From Brevibacillus porteri (GTDB taxonomy: Bacteria; Bacillota; Bacilli; Brevibacillales; Brevibacillaceae): DNA of 64,000 nucleotides. This document shows positions 25,615 to 33,935 of the stretch, in pieces. Position numbers and translations under genes: made by a program. Under the pieces are notes generated by a model. The model was not told the DNA's origin. It ran no database searches and saw nothing but the letters and a program-made list of their open reading frames with translations. How positions within the stretch are numbered: position 1 is the stretch's first letter; the number at the start of each line of letters is the position of its first letter. Location of the stretch: the NCBI RefSeq assembly GCF_003013475.1, contig NZ_PXZO01000010.1:180746-244745 (forward strand), written 5' to 3'.

Positions 25615-27218
25615 CAGAGAAAAAGAAAGTGACGATTATGATGGCGATTATTACGGCCATGTTTTTCGCTGCGATCAACCAGACTATTATCGGAGTTGCC
25701 ATGCCGCGTATTATCTCGAAGCTGGGTGGCATGGATTACTATTCGTGGGCGATTACGATTTATTTGCTGACCTCCACTGTCGCTTCTGTGCTGGTTGGGA
25801 AGCTCTCCGATATATATGGAAGAAAACCATTTATATTGACGGGTATCGGGTTGTTTAGTATCGGGGCCTTGTTGTCCGGGTTTTCTACCGATATTTTTCA
25901 ACTGATTACGTATCGTGGCATTCAAGGGGCAGGTGCCGGGATCATCATGTCTACTGCCTTTACCGCTATGGGTGATCTGTATGAACCTCGCGAGCGCGCA
26001 AAATGGGGCGGAATCATGAGTGCCGTCTTCGGCGTATCCAGTGTGCTTGGTCCTCTGATGGGTGGCTATATCGTCGACCATCTCGACTGGCACTGGGTGT
26101 TCTGGATCTTCTTACCGATTGGCGTAATTGCCTTTTTGTTGATCATGATTCATTTCCCAAAAGTACCGAAGCAAGAAGGAGAGTCAGTCGACTACTTCGG
26201 CTCGCTGTTCTTGACGCTCACCATCGTACCGATGCTGCTCGCCTTCTCATGGGCAGGAGATGGTCCGGGCAAATACGCTTGGGGCTCGTGGCAAATTATT
26301 GGTTTGTTTGCCACCACAATCGTTGCGTTGATCGTGTTTATTATAATTGAAATGAAAGTAAAAACGCCTGTACTTCCACTGGGCTTGTTCAAAAACAGTA
26401 TTTTTACTGTCTCCAATCTGGTCGGATTCTTCCTCAATGCCGGGATGATGGGCGCGATCATTTATGTGCCGTTCTTTGTCCAAGGGGTCAAAGGCATCTC
26501 TCCGACGATGGCCGGTTATGTTGCGATGCCGATGTCTATCGCCATGCTCGCGACCTCCGCAATCGCCGGACAAATCATGACCAAGACGGGAAAATATAAA
26601 AAGATGGCGTTGGGTGGACTTCTCGTCATGACCTTGGGCATGGTGCTGATGTATTTCATGTCTCCAACCACACCGATTTACTTGCTCGTGATCTACATGA
26701 TCATTCTCGGATTGGGGATCGGGATTGCGATGCCGGTCTTCTCCTTGACCGTGCAAAATGCTGTCGCACCACAGCAATTGGGTGTCGCTACAGCAACGTC
26801 GCAGCTTTTCCGCAACCTCGGTGGGACCATTGGAATTGCTGTCATGGGAACCGTCATGAGTGCCAGCATGTCTGCGAAAATGACACAACTGTCGGGAGCC
26901 ATGGGTCAAGGGAACAATCCCGCAGCAGCCGATCCTGCTCTGGCAGAGAAGCTATCGCTCTTTACGAATCCGCAAAATTTGTTGGATCAGCCGAGAATTG
27001 AAGCCACGCTGGCTAGTCTGCCACCGGATTTGCAACCGCTGTTTACTCACATGCTGGATATGATCCGGGAAGCGATGAGCTATGGGATTACGACTACGTT
27101 TTTAACTGGAGCGATTGTAGCGGGAATCGCTGTCATCATCGCGCTGTTCCTGAAGGAAATTCCACTACGTAGTGGGAAGATGGGACAGAAGCCAGAGGGC
27201 GAAGTAGAAAAGGCTTAA
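25602..27218 (+). CDS. MFS multidrug exporter, DHA2 (EmrB/QacA-like, 14 TM)
   Basis: The 538-residue protein has 14 predicted membrane segments. Motif A lies after TM2 (GKLSDIYGRKPFILTG), and the antiporter motif C is in TM5 (GVSSVLGPLMGGYIVDHLDWHWVFWIFLPIG), both diagnostic of drug/H+ antiporters. It uses a TTG start overlapping the MarR stop by 13 bases, with AGAGGAG eight bases upstream. The C-terminal extracellular loop before TM14 is long (~60 residues), as in DHA2 members. Substrate unknown. Confidence 0.9.
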   Translation: MQQLTEKKKVTIMMAIITAMFFAAINQTIIGVAMPRIISKLGGMDYYSWAITIYLLTSTVASVLVGKLSDIYGRKPFILTGIGLFSIGALLSGFSTDIFQLITYRGIQGAGAGIIMSTAFTAMGDLYEPRERAKWGGIMSAVFGVSSVLGPLMGGYIVDHLDWHWVFWIFLPIGVIAFLLIMIHFPKVPKQEGESVDYFGSLFLTLTIVPMLLAFSWAGDGPGKYAWGSWQIIGLFATTIVALIVFIIIEMKVKTPVLPLGLFKNSIFTVSNLVGFFLNAGMMGAIIYVPFFVQGVKGISPTMAGYVAMPMSIAMLATSAIAGQIMTKTGKYKKMALGGLLVMTLGMVLMYFMSPTTPIYLLVIYMIILGLGIGIAMPVFSLTVQNAVAPQQLGVATATSQLFRNLGGTIGIAVMGTVMSASMSAKMTQLSGAMGQGNNPAAADPALAEKLSLFTNPQNLLDQPRIEATLASLPPDLQPLFTHMLDMIREAMSYGITTTFLTGAIVAGIAVIIALFLKEIPLRSGKMGQKPEGEVEKA

Positions 27219-27222
27219 TAGG

Positions 27223-27256
27223 AAAAGGAAGAGGGCACTTGTCCTCTTCCTTTTTT
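27223..27256. terminator. Bidirectional terminator between convergent operons
   Basis: AAAGGAAGAGG (27224-27234) and CCTCTTCCTTT (27243-27253) pair perfectly with A and T runs on both sides; it separates the MFS gene from the minus-strand operon ending at 27256. Confidence 0.85.
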
Positions 27257-27870
27257 CATGGTGTATGGATTTGCTGTATGAGCCACTCTCTCGCTTCCTC
27301 CTCTGCAAGAATGACTGGCTGCTCCAAGGTACCGATATTTATGCTTTTGATAAAAGCTTCTTCTATACCTGTTACCCCTTTTAGTTGTGCTCCTTGAAAC
27401 AATACTTCTTGGAACCAGGAAACACTGATATCTACACCTTCCAAATTGGCATCACGAAAGTCGGCTTGAGAAAAGAGCGCGTTCACTAGCTTTGCATGCC
27501 GTAAGTCTGCTCGGGCAAACACAGTTTCGAAGCAAGAGCTTTTGACGAAGGTCGCCCGTTGCAAATTGGCACCTGTAAAATCTGCATAGTCTGCCTCGCT
27601 TTTGGTGAAAATGGCATTTTCCAAATTCGCTGATTGAAAGGTAGAGGAATACACATGTGCCGCATAAAAATCTTTATCCTTTAGATTCATTCCGTCAAAA
27701 GTACTGGCGATCAAACGAGATTGGTCCAAAGGGTACTCTGCTACGTCTATGGAGCGAAAGTCTACTTCATCAACGACTAATCTCTCACCCGTTTCCCCAA
27801 TCGAATCAATCCATTGCTTGTGCAAATCTAATTGCTTCAGAACAACCCTGCAAGGTAAAAGCAAACACAA
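27256..27870 (-). CDS. Pentapeptide-repeat protein
   Basis: About twelve consecutive five-residue repeats of the A(D/N)LXX type (e.g. SANLENAIFTKSEADYADFTGANLQRATFVKSS and RADLRHAKLVNALFSQADFRDANLEGVDIS) should form a right-handed quadrilateral beta helix. No signal peptide or catalytic motif is seen. Some members (Qnr, MfpA) mimic DNA and protect gyrase; others are scaffolds. It is the last gene of the dehydratase-MurG-two-component operon and overlaps the kinase gene by up to 65 bases. The start is uncertain: TTG 27870 or TTG 27864 behind GGGGAGG, or TTG 27825. Confidence 0.8.
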   Translation of the reverse strand: MCLLLPCRVVLKQLDLHKQWIDSIGETGERLVVDEVDFRSIDVAEYPLDQSRLIASTFDGMNLKDKDFYAAHVYSSTFQSANLENAIFTKSEADYADFTGANLQRATFVKSSCFETVFARADLRHAKLVNALFSQADFRDANLEGVDISVSWFQEVLFQGAQLKGVTGIEEAFIKSINIGTLEQPVILAEEEAREWLIQQIHTP

Positions 27871-29230
27871 TCTCCTCCCCTTCTATCTGCACATCATAAT
27901 GAGCCTGATGTTTGTCCAGCACGGCTTTGACGATGGATAGTCCTAGTCCCGTTCCGCTAAGCTGTTTACTGCGAGACTGCTCGATCACATAAAATGGCTC
28001 CCAAATTTGCTTCAATTGCGCGGCGTCTATACGTCCGACCCCATTTTTGATCGAAAAAACGACGGTATCCCCCGTCTGTCTGATCGAAATATCAATGCGT
28101 CCATTTGTCGTGTACGTGACAGCATTACCAAGCAAATTACCGAGCACCATTTCCAGCTTGTCACGATCTGCCCACACACAATCATCCGCATCCGATTCCT
28201 TTTGGATCGTGAGCTCGATTGCATCCTGCTGGATAAGCAACTGGTATTTCTCCAAGGTTTGTTCCAGCACATCATGAAGAGAGAGGGCCGTAAACGAATA
28301 TTGTTCTGTTTGATAACGGGACAATTCCAGCAGCTTATTGACCAACTCCGCGATACCGTCTGTCTGCTTTTCAATGACGGTCAGAAAGGTTCCGTCATCC
28401 AGCCCATCCTTGATACCCGCTGTATACGCCTTAATTAGAGCCAGTGGCGTTTTTAACTCATGAGAAATATCCGAAATAAACGTTCGCAGATTCCGGTTTC
28501 TCGCTTCCAGCTCTTCGTGAGCGCGTTGGAGCTTGTCACTCATCCGGTTAATACTCTGGGCCAATTCCTCTATCTCATCGCCCGTCCGAATGTCTGCCTT
28601 TTGAAAACGCAGATTGGAAATCTCCTCCGCCGTATCCTTCAGCTGTGCGAGTGGGTCAATCATCCGTTTGGCAAACATCCCGCCCACGACAACGGTCAAG
28701 AGCAACGCCCCCAGAAAAATATACGTATTGAACTGATTCACAATGCGAATCGTATCACTGGAATACGCAACCGATTCACTGATCGCGAAAACCACTCGCT
28801 CCTTCATCATGAACCGGACGAGTACATTCGATTTCAATTTTTCTTGCATATACAGCTTGTTTACGTATTCGCCATCCTGTAAGGAAGCAACAGTCTCCTC
28901 CGTGACCCAAAACTTGCTGAGCGGTAATCTTTTTTGGGCAAAAAGCGCGTGCAGAGCTTCGTTCAAATCATCGTTGTTTCCCGTATACGAGGCATACACA
29001 ATCGTGACGCGATATTCATTTTCAAGCCGTTCGATCTCTTTTTGCAGAGCATCTGCTGTGAATTCTTCCATCTGGGAAGTAATCGCGGACAGCGTATTTT
29101 TCTTCTCATACAAAAAATACTTCGGCAAAAAGAACGTGTTAATGAGAAAAGACAAGACGTACACGACAGCAACCACAATGGCAATCTGCACAAACAGCCG
29201 CCGCCCCATCTTATTTATCCGGATTTTCAA
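27806..29230 (-). CDS. OmpR-partner sensor histidine kinase with extracellular sensor
   Basis: TM1 (~11-32) and TM2 (~168-190) flank an extracellular domain of about 135 residues, so this is not a Bce-type intramembrane sensor. A HAMP linker follows, then the His box FISDISHELKTPLALIKAY and the ATPase motifs LGNLLGNAVTY, KNGVGRI and GTGLGLSIVKAVLDKH. It overlaps the regulator gene by 20 bases and belongs to an operon with wall-glycan enzymes, so an envelope signal is likely. Stimulus unknown. Confidence 0.9.
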   Translation of the reverse strand: MKIRINKMGRRLFVQIAIVVAVVYVLSFLINTFFLPKYFLYEKKNTLSAITSQMEEFTADALQKEIERLENEYRVTIVYASYTGNNDDLNEALHALFAQKRLPLSKFWVTEETVASLQDGEYVNKLYMQEKLKSNVLVRFMMKERVVFAISESVAYSSDTIRIVNQFNTYIFLGALLLTVVVGGMFAKRMIDPLAQLKDTAEEISNLRFQKADIRTGDEIEELAQSINRMSDKLQRAHEELEARNRNLRTFISDISHELKTPLALIKAYTAGIKDGLDDGTFLTVIEKQTDGIAELVNKLLELSRYQTEQYSFTALSLHDVLEQTLEKYQLLIQQDAIELTIQKESDADDCVWADRDKLEMVLGNLLGNAVTYTTNGRIDISIRQTGDTVVFSIKNGVGRIDAAQLKQIWEPFYVIEQSRSKQLSGTGLGLSIVKAVLDKHQAHYDVQIEGEEIVFAFTLQGCSEAIRFAQAMD

Positions 29231-29858
29231 AACTGTACCCCATCCCTCGATGTGTTTTTATCCAGTTATCGCCGATCTTTTCTCGCAAACGACGAATATG
29301 GGTATCCACGGTTCTTTCTTCACCGAAATAATCAAATCCCCACACATGGTCGAGTAAGGCTTTTCGCGTCAATACTTTCCCTTCATGCTGCACAAAGTAC
29401 TTCATGAGCTGGAATTCCTTGTTGGTCACATGCAGGTCTCGTCCAGCGTGGTATATTTTTTGCGCCTCCAAATCTACCTTGATCTGTCCAAACGTGTACT
29501 GCCCATCCAGATGCAGCATCTTTTTGGCACGCACTAATAAAATTCTCGGGTCAAACGGCTTTCGCACGTAATCGTCGGCTCCCGCTTGCAAGGCGTGAAG
29601 CTCGTCATCGATTTCCCCTTTGGCTGTAAGCATCAAGACTTTTACGGTACTATTTGCCTTGATTTCCTTGCATACCTCGATGCCACTTACTTGAGGCATC
29701 ATCCAGTCTAGGATCGCCAGGTCGATTTGTTCGTTGTACACCATATTGAGCGCTTCTTGCCCATCTTTGGCGGTATATGTAGTGAAGCCTTCTTTTTCGA
29801 AGTAGGCTTTCACGATTTTGACCATGTATTCTTCATCATCCGCGATCAAAATGTTCAT
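29211..29858 (-). CDS. OmpR/PhoB-family response regulator
   Basis: The receiver domain (ILIADDEEYM, LAILDWMMPQVSG, MLTAKGE, DDYVRKPFDPR) is joined to a winged-helix DNA-binding domain (VTNKEFQLMKYFVQHEGKVLTRKALLDHVWG and ERTVDTHIRRLREKIGDNWIKTHRGMGY). It overlaps the MurG-like gene upstream by 23 bases and the kinase downstream by 20. As in VanR-type systems it probably controls envelope genes, likely including its own operon. Confidence 0.92.
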   Translation of the reverse strand: MNILIADDEEYMVKIVKAYFEKEGFTTYTAKDGQEALNMVYNEQIDLAILDWMMPQVSGIEVCKEIKANSTVKVLMLTAKGEIDDELHALQAGADDYVRKPFDPRILLVRAKKMLHLDGQYTFGQIKVDLEAQKIYHAGRDLHVTNKEFQLMKYFVQHEGKVLTRKALLDHVWGFDYFGEERTVDTHIRRLREKIGDNWIKTHRGMGYSFENPDK

Positions 29859-30918
29859 GTGCAGCTCCTTTTAGCAATGCCCACACCTTGTCGACTGCTC
29901 TTTCATCCTTATTTTTCCTCATTTTCGCCAGATAAGTCTCGCGATTTTTGTACAGAGCAAGGATTCTCTCCACAAACCTCTGTGTCGTCATCTGTTCCTG
30001 TAAAAGTACATCTGCGTAACCCGCAGCTTGAAAGTTTTGGGCGTTCACGAGTTGACCTGTACGTGCCCCCCCGTTCGTATGCGGGAGGAGAAGCATCGGC
30101 TTTTGCAAGGCGAGCAATTCAGAAATCGCATTGGAACCAGCCCGGGATACAACCACATCGGCAGCTGCCAATAAATCAGCCAATTCCTCTCCTACGAAAT
30201 CATACTGCTTATAGCCCGGGTAATGAACAGAGTAATCGACCTTTCCTTGCCCACATATATGAATGACTTGGAATTGGGACAGCAAATTCGGTAGTGCCTC
30301 GCGAACAACACCGTTGATCGTCTCGGCCCCTTGACTTCCTCCCATAATCAACAGCACGGGCTGCTTTTCATGAAACCCGCAGGCGGTCATTCCACGCAGA
30401 CGCTTGCCATCCTTGAGCGACTCCTTGATGAGCGGCCCGACATGGATCGCTTTTTCGGTGTTCAGCTTTCTCTTTGTTTCCGCAAATGTCGTGCATACTG
30501 AATCTGCAAAAGGCAGGCAAAGCCGATTGGCAAGCCCCATATGCACGTCTGGCTCATGAATGATGGTTCTGATCTTGTTCATGCGGGCGCCGAGCACGAC
30601 GGGAACCGAGACGAAGCCACCCAGCGAGTACACGACATCCGGCTTTATCTTCCGTATCAAGAAATAGGCTTGAAAAATGCCACGGAGCACCTGGAGAACA
30701 TCCGTTACGTTTTTCCATGAGAAGTACCTCCGCAGCTTTCCAGTCGAGATACTGTGATACTGTACTGCTTTTTGTGCTTCTACGAGCTGTTTTTCTATTC
30801 CTGTCTCTGAGCCGATATAGTGAACATTCCAGCCTTCTTGCAAGCATTTAGGGATCATGACGAGATTGCCTGTTACGTGCCCTGCAGAACCGCCGCCTGT
30901 AAACAAAATGGTTTTCAT
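29836..30918 (-). CDS. MurG-like glycosyltransferase (GT28 family)
   Basis: The protein has the two-domain GT-B architecture of MurG: an N-terminal glycine loop (GGGSAGHVTGN), SLGGFVSVP and IHEPDVHMGLANR (MurG: HEQN..G..N), then GGSQGAETIN and the donor-sugar motif VVSRAGSNAISELLALQKPMLLLPH. MurG transfers GlcNAc from UDP-GlcNAc to a membrane lipid. This copy is outside any dcw wall-division cluster and sits behind a UDP-sugar dehydratase, so it may use a modified sugar or a different acceptor. ATGA overlap with the upstream gene shows coupling. Confidence 0.85.
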   Translation of the reverse strand: MKTILFTGGGSAGHVTGNLVMIPKCLQEGWNVHYIGSETGIEKQLVEAQKAVQYHSISTGKLRRYFSWKNVTDVLQVLRGIFQAYFLIRKIKPDVVYSLGGFVSVPVVLGARMNKIRTIIHEPDVHMGLANRLCLPFADSVCTTFAETKRKLNTEKAIHVGPLIKESLKDGKRLRGMTACGFHEKQPVLLIMGGSQGAETINGVVREALPNLLSQFQVIHICGQGKVDYSVHYPGYKQYDFVGEELADLLAAADVVVSRAGSNAISELLALQKPMLLLPHTNGGARTGQLVNAQNFQAAGYADVLLQEQMTTQRFVERILALYKNRETYLAKMRKNKDERAVDKVWALLKGAAHEHFDRG

Positions 30919-31898
30919 GCCAGGAAACCTCCTGCCCGTAGCATTGCTCTGGTCTCTTCCTTGGTCATGACCATCGACTCGGAATGGAAGCTGGAAAAGT
31001 CGACCCTCGGATATGCAGCGTAATACGCTTGCAGCTCTTCTTGTGGAAAAGCAGGCAGGATGACAAAGTATTGGTCGTTCAAGTCAATCGCTCTGTCGCT
31101 TTCCATCTCGGATACGAGCATTTCATATCGCTTTTCACCTGGGCGCATCCCGATGGTGACAATACGGCTGCCCTGTGCTCCCGCCTCTTCTCTGAGGACC
31201 TCTGCTATATCCATGATCCGGCAAGAGGGCATTTTCAATACAAAGGTTTCCCCGCCCAGACTGTTATGCGTAGCCGTAAAGAGCAGGTGGATCGCCTCTT
31301 CTAGACTCAAGAAAAACCTCGTCATTTGCCCATCTGTCACCCCAAGATCCAATCCTTGTTGCAATTGGTTTTTGAAAAGGGGGATCACACTGCCTGTCGA
31401 TCCCAAAACATTGCCGCTTCGCACACAAACAAACCGGGTACTAACATCCCGCGTGTTGGCCTGAATGATCAGTCGTTCCCCAATCGCCTTGGTCATCCCA
31501 TACGTACTGGAAGGATTGGAGGCCTTGTCTGTGGAGACGTAGATGACCTTTTGTACACCGTTGGCAATGGCCGCCTCGATGACATTTTGCGTGCCGATCA
31601 CGTTTGTTTTGAAGGCAATATACGGTTGGTTTTCGCAAACCGGGACATGCTTCAATGCCGCAAGATGATACACATAATCGACCTGCTGGCACGCCTGCAT
31701 CAATTCCTCCTGATCCCGAATGTCCCCATTCATAAAACGCAGTCGTTTATCTTGAAAATGATGGCTCATTTCTACTTGCAGTGCTTCATTGCGCGAAAAA
31801 ATACGGATTTCTTTTGGCTGCTGCGGCAGGAGTTGCTTCACGAGCTCCCAACCCCAAGAGCCTGTACCACCCGTTATTAAAATGGTTTTGTTTTTCAT
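30915..31898 (-). CDS. UDP-GlcNAc 4,6-dehydratase-like SDR (CapD/PseB/CapE family)
   Basis: An extended SDR starts with the NAD(P) loop ILITGGTGSWGWELV and carries the family segments HLAALKHVPVCENQPYIAFKTNVIGTQNVIEAA and VSTDKASNPSSTYGMTKAIGERL, which include the YxxxK catalytic pair. VRSGNVLGSTGSVIPLF and MRPGEKRYEMLV are typical of CapD/PseB dehydratases. The expected product is a 4-keto-6-deoxy UDP sugar. The ATG at 31898 is chosen (GGAGG eight bases upstream); an ATG at 31922 has no site. It is first in the five-gene overlapping operon. No aminotransferase follows, so the fate of the keto sugar is open. Confidence 0.87.
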   Translation of the reverse strand: MKNKTILITGGTGSWGWELVKQLLPQQPKEIRIFSRNEALQVEMSHHFQDKRLRFMNGDIRDQEELMQACQQVDYVYHLAALKHVPVCENQPYIAFKTNVIGTQNVIEAAIANGVQKVIYVSTDKASNPSSTYGMTKAIGERLIIQANTRDVSTRFVCVRSGNVLGSTGSVIPLFKNQLQQGLDLGVTDGQMTRFFLSLEEAIHLLFTATHNSLGGETFVLKMPSCRIMDIAEVLREEAGAQGSRIVTIGMRPGEKRYEMLVSEMESDRAIDLNDQYFVILPAFPQEELQAYYAAYPRVDFSSFHSESMVMTKEETRAMLRAGGFLA

Positions 31899-32029
31899 CT
31901 GCTGTACCTCCGAAGCATTCATGTGACTGACATGAATATCGTAGAGGTCGTGTGTTACGCCAGTATGACAAATCTTCGTAGAAACGAAAAAATAACGCCA
32001 GAAACGATCTCTAACGTCACTTTGTCCTC

Positions 32030-32785
32030 TTACAGCTCTGCTCTTCCCGTTCGGATCGCATAGGCATAGTCTCTGCGCCCGTTTTCCTCTGCTTTTCTGG
32101 CTGCCTGCTCGAAATCATACGGGACCAATACGTGCTCGAATAGCCAAGCGCTGCCTTGTTGTTTGACCGTGACGTACTTGGCATGGGGCGTCTTCGATTC
32201 CATCGAATGCGGGTACGGCGCTTCCTCAAAATACGCTGGAAGTCCCACGCTTCCCGGGTTTACCACGAGCTTGCCATCTGGCAGCCATACAGATTTGGGC
32301 ACATGAGAGTGTCCGCAAAAAATGACCTGCTGCTGAATGCCAGTCAGCTCGATCATTAAGGCATTTGCGCTTTTGTCTTCTATCCCATATGGAGCGACAT
32401 TCTCTAATAAGTACACATCATCGGCAAAAGGTGTGCCGTGGCAAAACAAGAGATCGTCAAACGTCCACTGCTTTTGGAATGACCCGATCCAGCTGAGCAT
32501 TTCTTGTGAAAGCAGTGGCTTCACGTATTCGAAGGTGATGGACTCCATTTGCTCTTCCAGTAAATATCTGTCACAATTACCCATGATGTGGATGATCGTA
32601 GATCGCTCCATTAAGAGCTCTGCCGTTTTGATCGGATCAAGCGGTCCAAATAAAGTGTCGCCTAAATTCACAATGGTTTGAATCCCGCGGGAATCAATGT
32701 CGTGCAGCACAGCTTCCAATGCATAGGCATTGCTGTGTATGTCGGAGATCACTGCGATGGAATGGTTGTTTTGGCTCAAGATCAT
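32030..32785 (-). CDS. Calcineurin-like metallophosphoesterase (YfcE-type)
   Basis: All metal-binding motifs are visible: ISDIHSNAYALEAVL (DxH), NLGDTLFGP (GDxxx), IMGNCDRYL (GNxD), LLFCHGTP (H) and IFCGHSHVPK (GHxH). Cytosolic, no signal peptide. Relatives hydrolyse phosphodiesters or dinucleotide polyphosphates. The ATG at 32785 is only three bases from AAAGGAG; a TTG two codons later has better spacing. Its 5' region overlaps the divergent SMI1-like gene promoter. Confidence 0.85.
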   Translation of the reverse strand: MILSQNNHSIAVISDIHSNAYALEAVLHDIDSRGIQTIVNLGDTLFGPLDPIKTAELLMERSTIIHIMGNCDRYLLEEQMESITFEYVKPLLSQEMLSWIGSFQKQWTFDDLLFCHGTPFADDVYLLENVAPYGIEDKSANALMIELTGIQQQVIFCGHSHVPKSVWLPDGKLVVNPGSVGLPAYFEEAPYPHSMESKTPHAKYVTVKQQGSAWLFEHVLVPYDFEQAARKAEENGRRDYAYAIRTGRAEL

Positions 32786-32816
32786 ATACTCCTTTACAAT
32801 TGAGGTGCTAGACAGG

Positions 32817-33202
32817 ATGAAAGACACCGCCCCCAAAAGCGCGTTCATTACAAAGGTCGAAGAAATGCTGGACCAATACCGCAGCCTCTATGACGGAAAT
32901 TGTCCGTATGTTTTAAATGAGCGTTTGACATTGGAACAAATCGAACAGTTCGAAGCTTCAGCTCACATAGTATTACCGCAAGACTACAAAGATTTCCTGC
33001 ACCATATCGGAAGTGGCGGTAAAGGTGCCAAACAGTAGAGCTGTTTACACACGATATCGGTGGAAATTGCTTTCCCTTGTATGTGGAAGGACTGGAGCAA
33101 GAGATTTTAATCAAAGGTGTGAAGGATCTAGTTGTTTCCGTCGGTGATGTTTATAAAATCCGGGGACGGTTAAGTGGAGAGGTTTATCGGATTACGCGGT
33201 AA
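32817..33202 (+). pseudogene. SMI1/KNR4-family gene broken by one frameshift
   Basis: The first part (from ATG 32817, with GAGG upstream) encodes LTLEQIEQFEASAHIVLPQDYKDFLHHIGSGGKGAKQ and then meets TAG at 33037. The SMI1/KNR4 fold continues in another frame (VELFTHDIGGNCFPLYVEGLEQ ... VYKIRGRLSGEVYRITR) to TAA at 33202. The stops on both frames confine the shift to roughly 33017-33037. This family includes immunity proteins of contact-dependent polymorphic toxins. The intact product would be about 128 residues. A sequencing error is possible. Confidence 0.7.
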
Positions 33203-33214
33203 AAAGGTTCTTTA

Positions 33215-33265
33215 AAGAGGATGCCCTTCTATCAAACGAAGAGAGGCATCCTCTTCCTATGCCAT
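33215..33265 (+). terminator. Stem-loop after the SMI1-like gene
   Basis: AAGAGGATGCC (33215-33225) pairs perfectly with GGCATCCTCTT (33245-33255), but the T tail is weak, so termination strength is uncertain. Confidence 0.55.
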
Positions 33266-33377
33266 TTTTCAAATTTCATGAAAAAAGTTTAAGAGGGGGG
33301 TACCCTCGTTTTCGTCTATAGTAGTGAACACCAAAAAGGAAAGCTGCGCAGCACCTTTTTGCAAGGAGGTAACAAGC

Positions 33378-33935
33378 ATGCAGGACGATCGAGAGGTCAT
33401 TGCGGAGGTTCTTCAAGGAAATAAAGAGGCTTATGCTCTGATCGTCAATAAATACAAGGGAAAAATCGGTTCGATTCTTAGGCGCACGCTCCACCATTCT
33501 CATGATGCCGAAGACATGGTGCAGGAGGTTTTTATCAAGGCGTACTACAGTCTGCCAGATTATAAACCCAACTACTCCTTCTCTGCCTGGCTGTATCGAA
33601 TCGCGATCAATCGCGGGATTGACGAGCTGCGGAAACGAAAGCGGATGCCTTCCGTAACGGAGATGGATGTCGAGGTCAAAGACGAATGTCCGATCCCGGA
33701 GGAAGATTATCTGGAAAAAGAACAGCGTCATGCTTTGCGACAGCAGATGATGACACTGGACAAGAACTACAGGACGATTCTCGTTTTGCATTATCTCCAG
33801 CAACTAAGCTACCGAGAGATTGGCCACAAACTGTCTTTGTCCGTAGATACTGTGAGAATGCGCCTTTCCTATGCCAGGAAAAAGCTGCGAGACCAGCTAA
33901 GCAAGCCGGAGAAAAAAGGGGGAACCCCGCTTTGA
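33378..33935 (+). CDS. ECF-family RNA polymerase sigma factor
   Basis: Region 2 (ALIVNKYKGKIGSILRRTLHHSHDAEDMVQEVFIKAYYSL, SFSAWLYRIAINRGIDELRKRKR) and region 4 (MTLDKNYRTILVLHYLQQLSYREIGHKLSLSVDTVRMRLSYARKKLRDQL) are complete. GGAGG is eight bases before the ATG at 33378; an ATG at 33324 lacks a site. It overlaps the anti-sigma start (TTGA). An ECF-like -10 CGTC at 33313 hints at autoregulation, but the -35 is unclear. Regulon unknown. Confidence 0.92.
   Translation: MQDDREVIAEVLQGNKEAYALIVNKYKGKIGSILRRTLHHSHDAEDMVQEVFIKAYYSLPDYKPNYSFSAWLYRIAINRGIDELRKRKRMPSVTEMDVEVKDECPIPEEDYLEKEQRHALRQQMMTLDKNYRTILVLHYLQQLSYREIGHKLSLSVDTVRMRLSYARKKLRDQLSKPEKKGGTPL

Noticed and set aside
33686..33931. Upstream extension of the anti-sigma frame inside the sigma gene
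   Set aside because: The frame is open by chance; the TTG at 33932 has the ribosome site and begins the zinc-finger domain.
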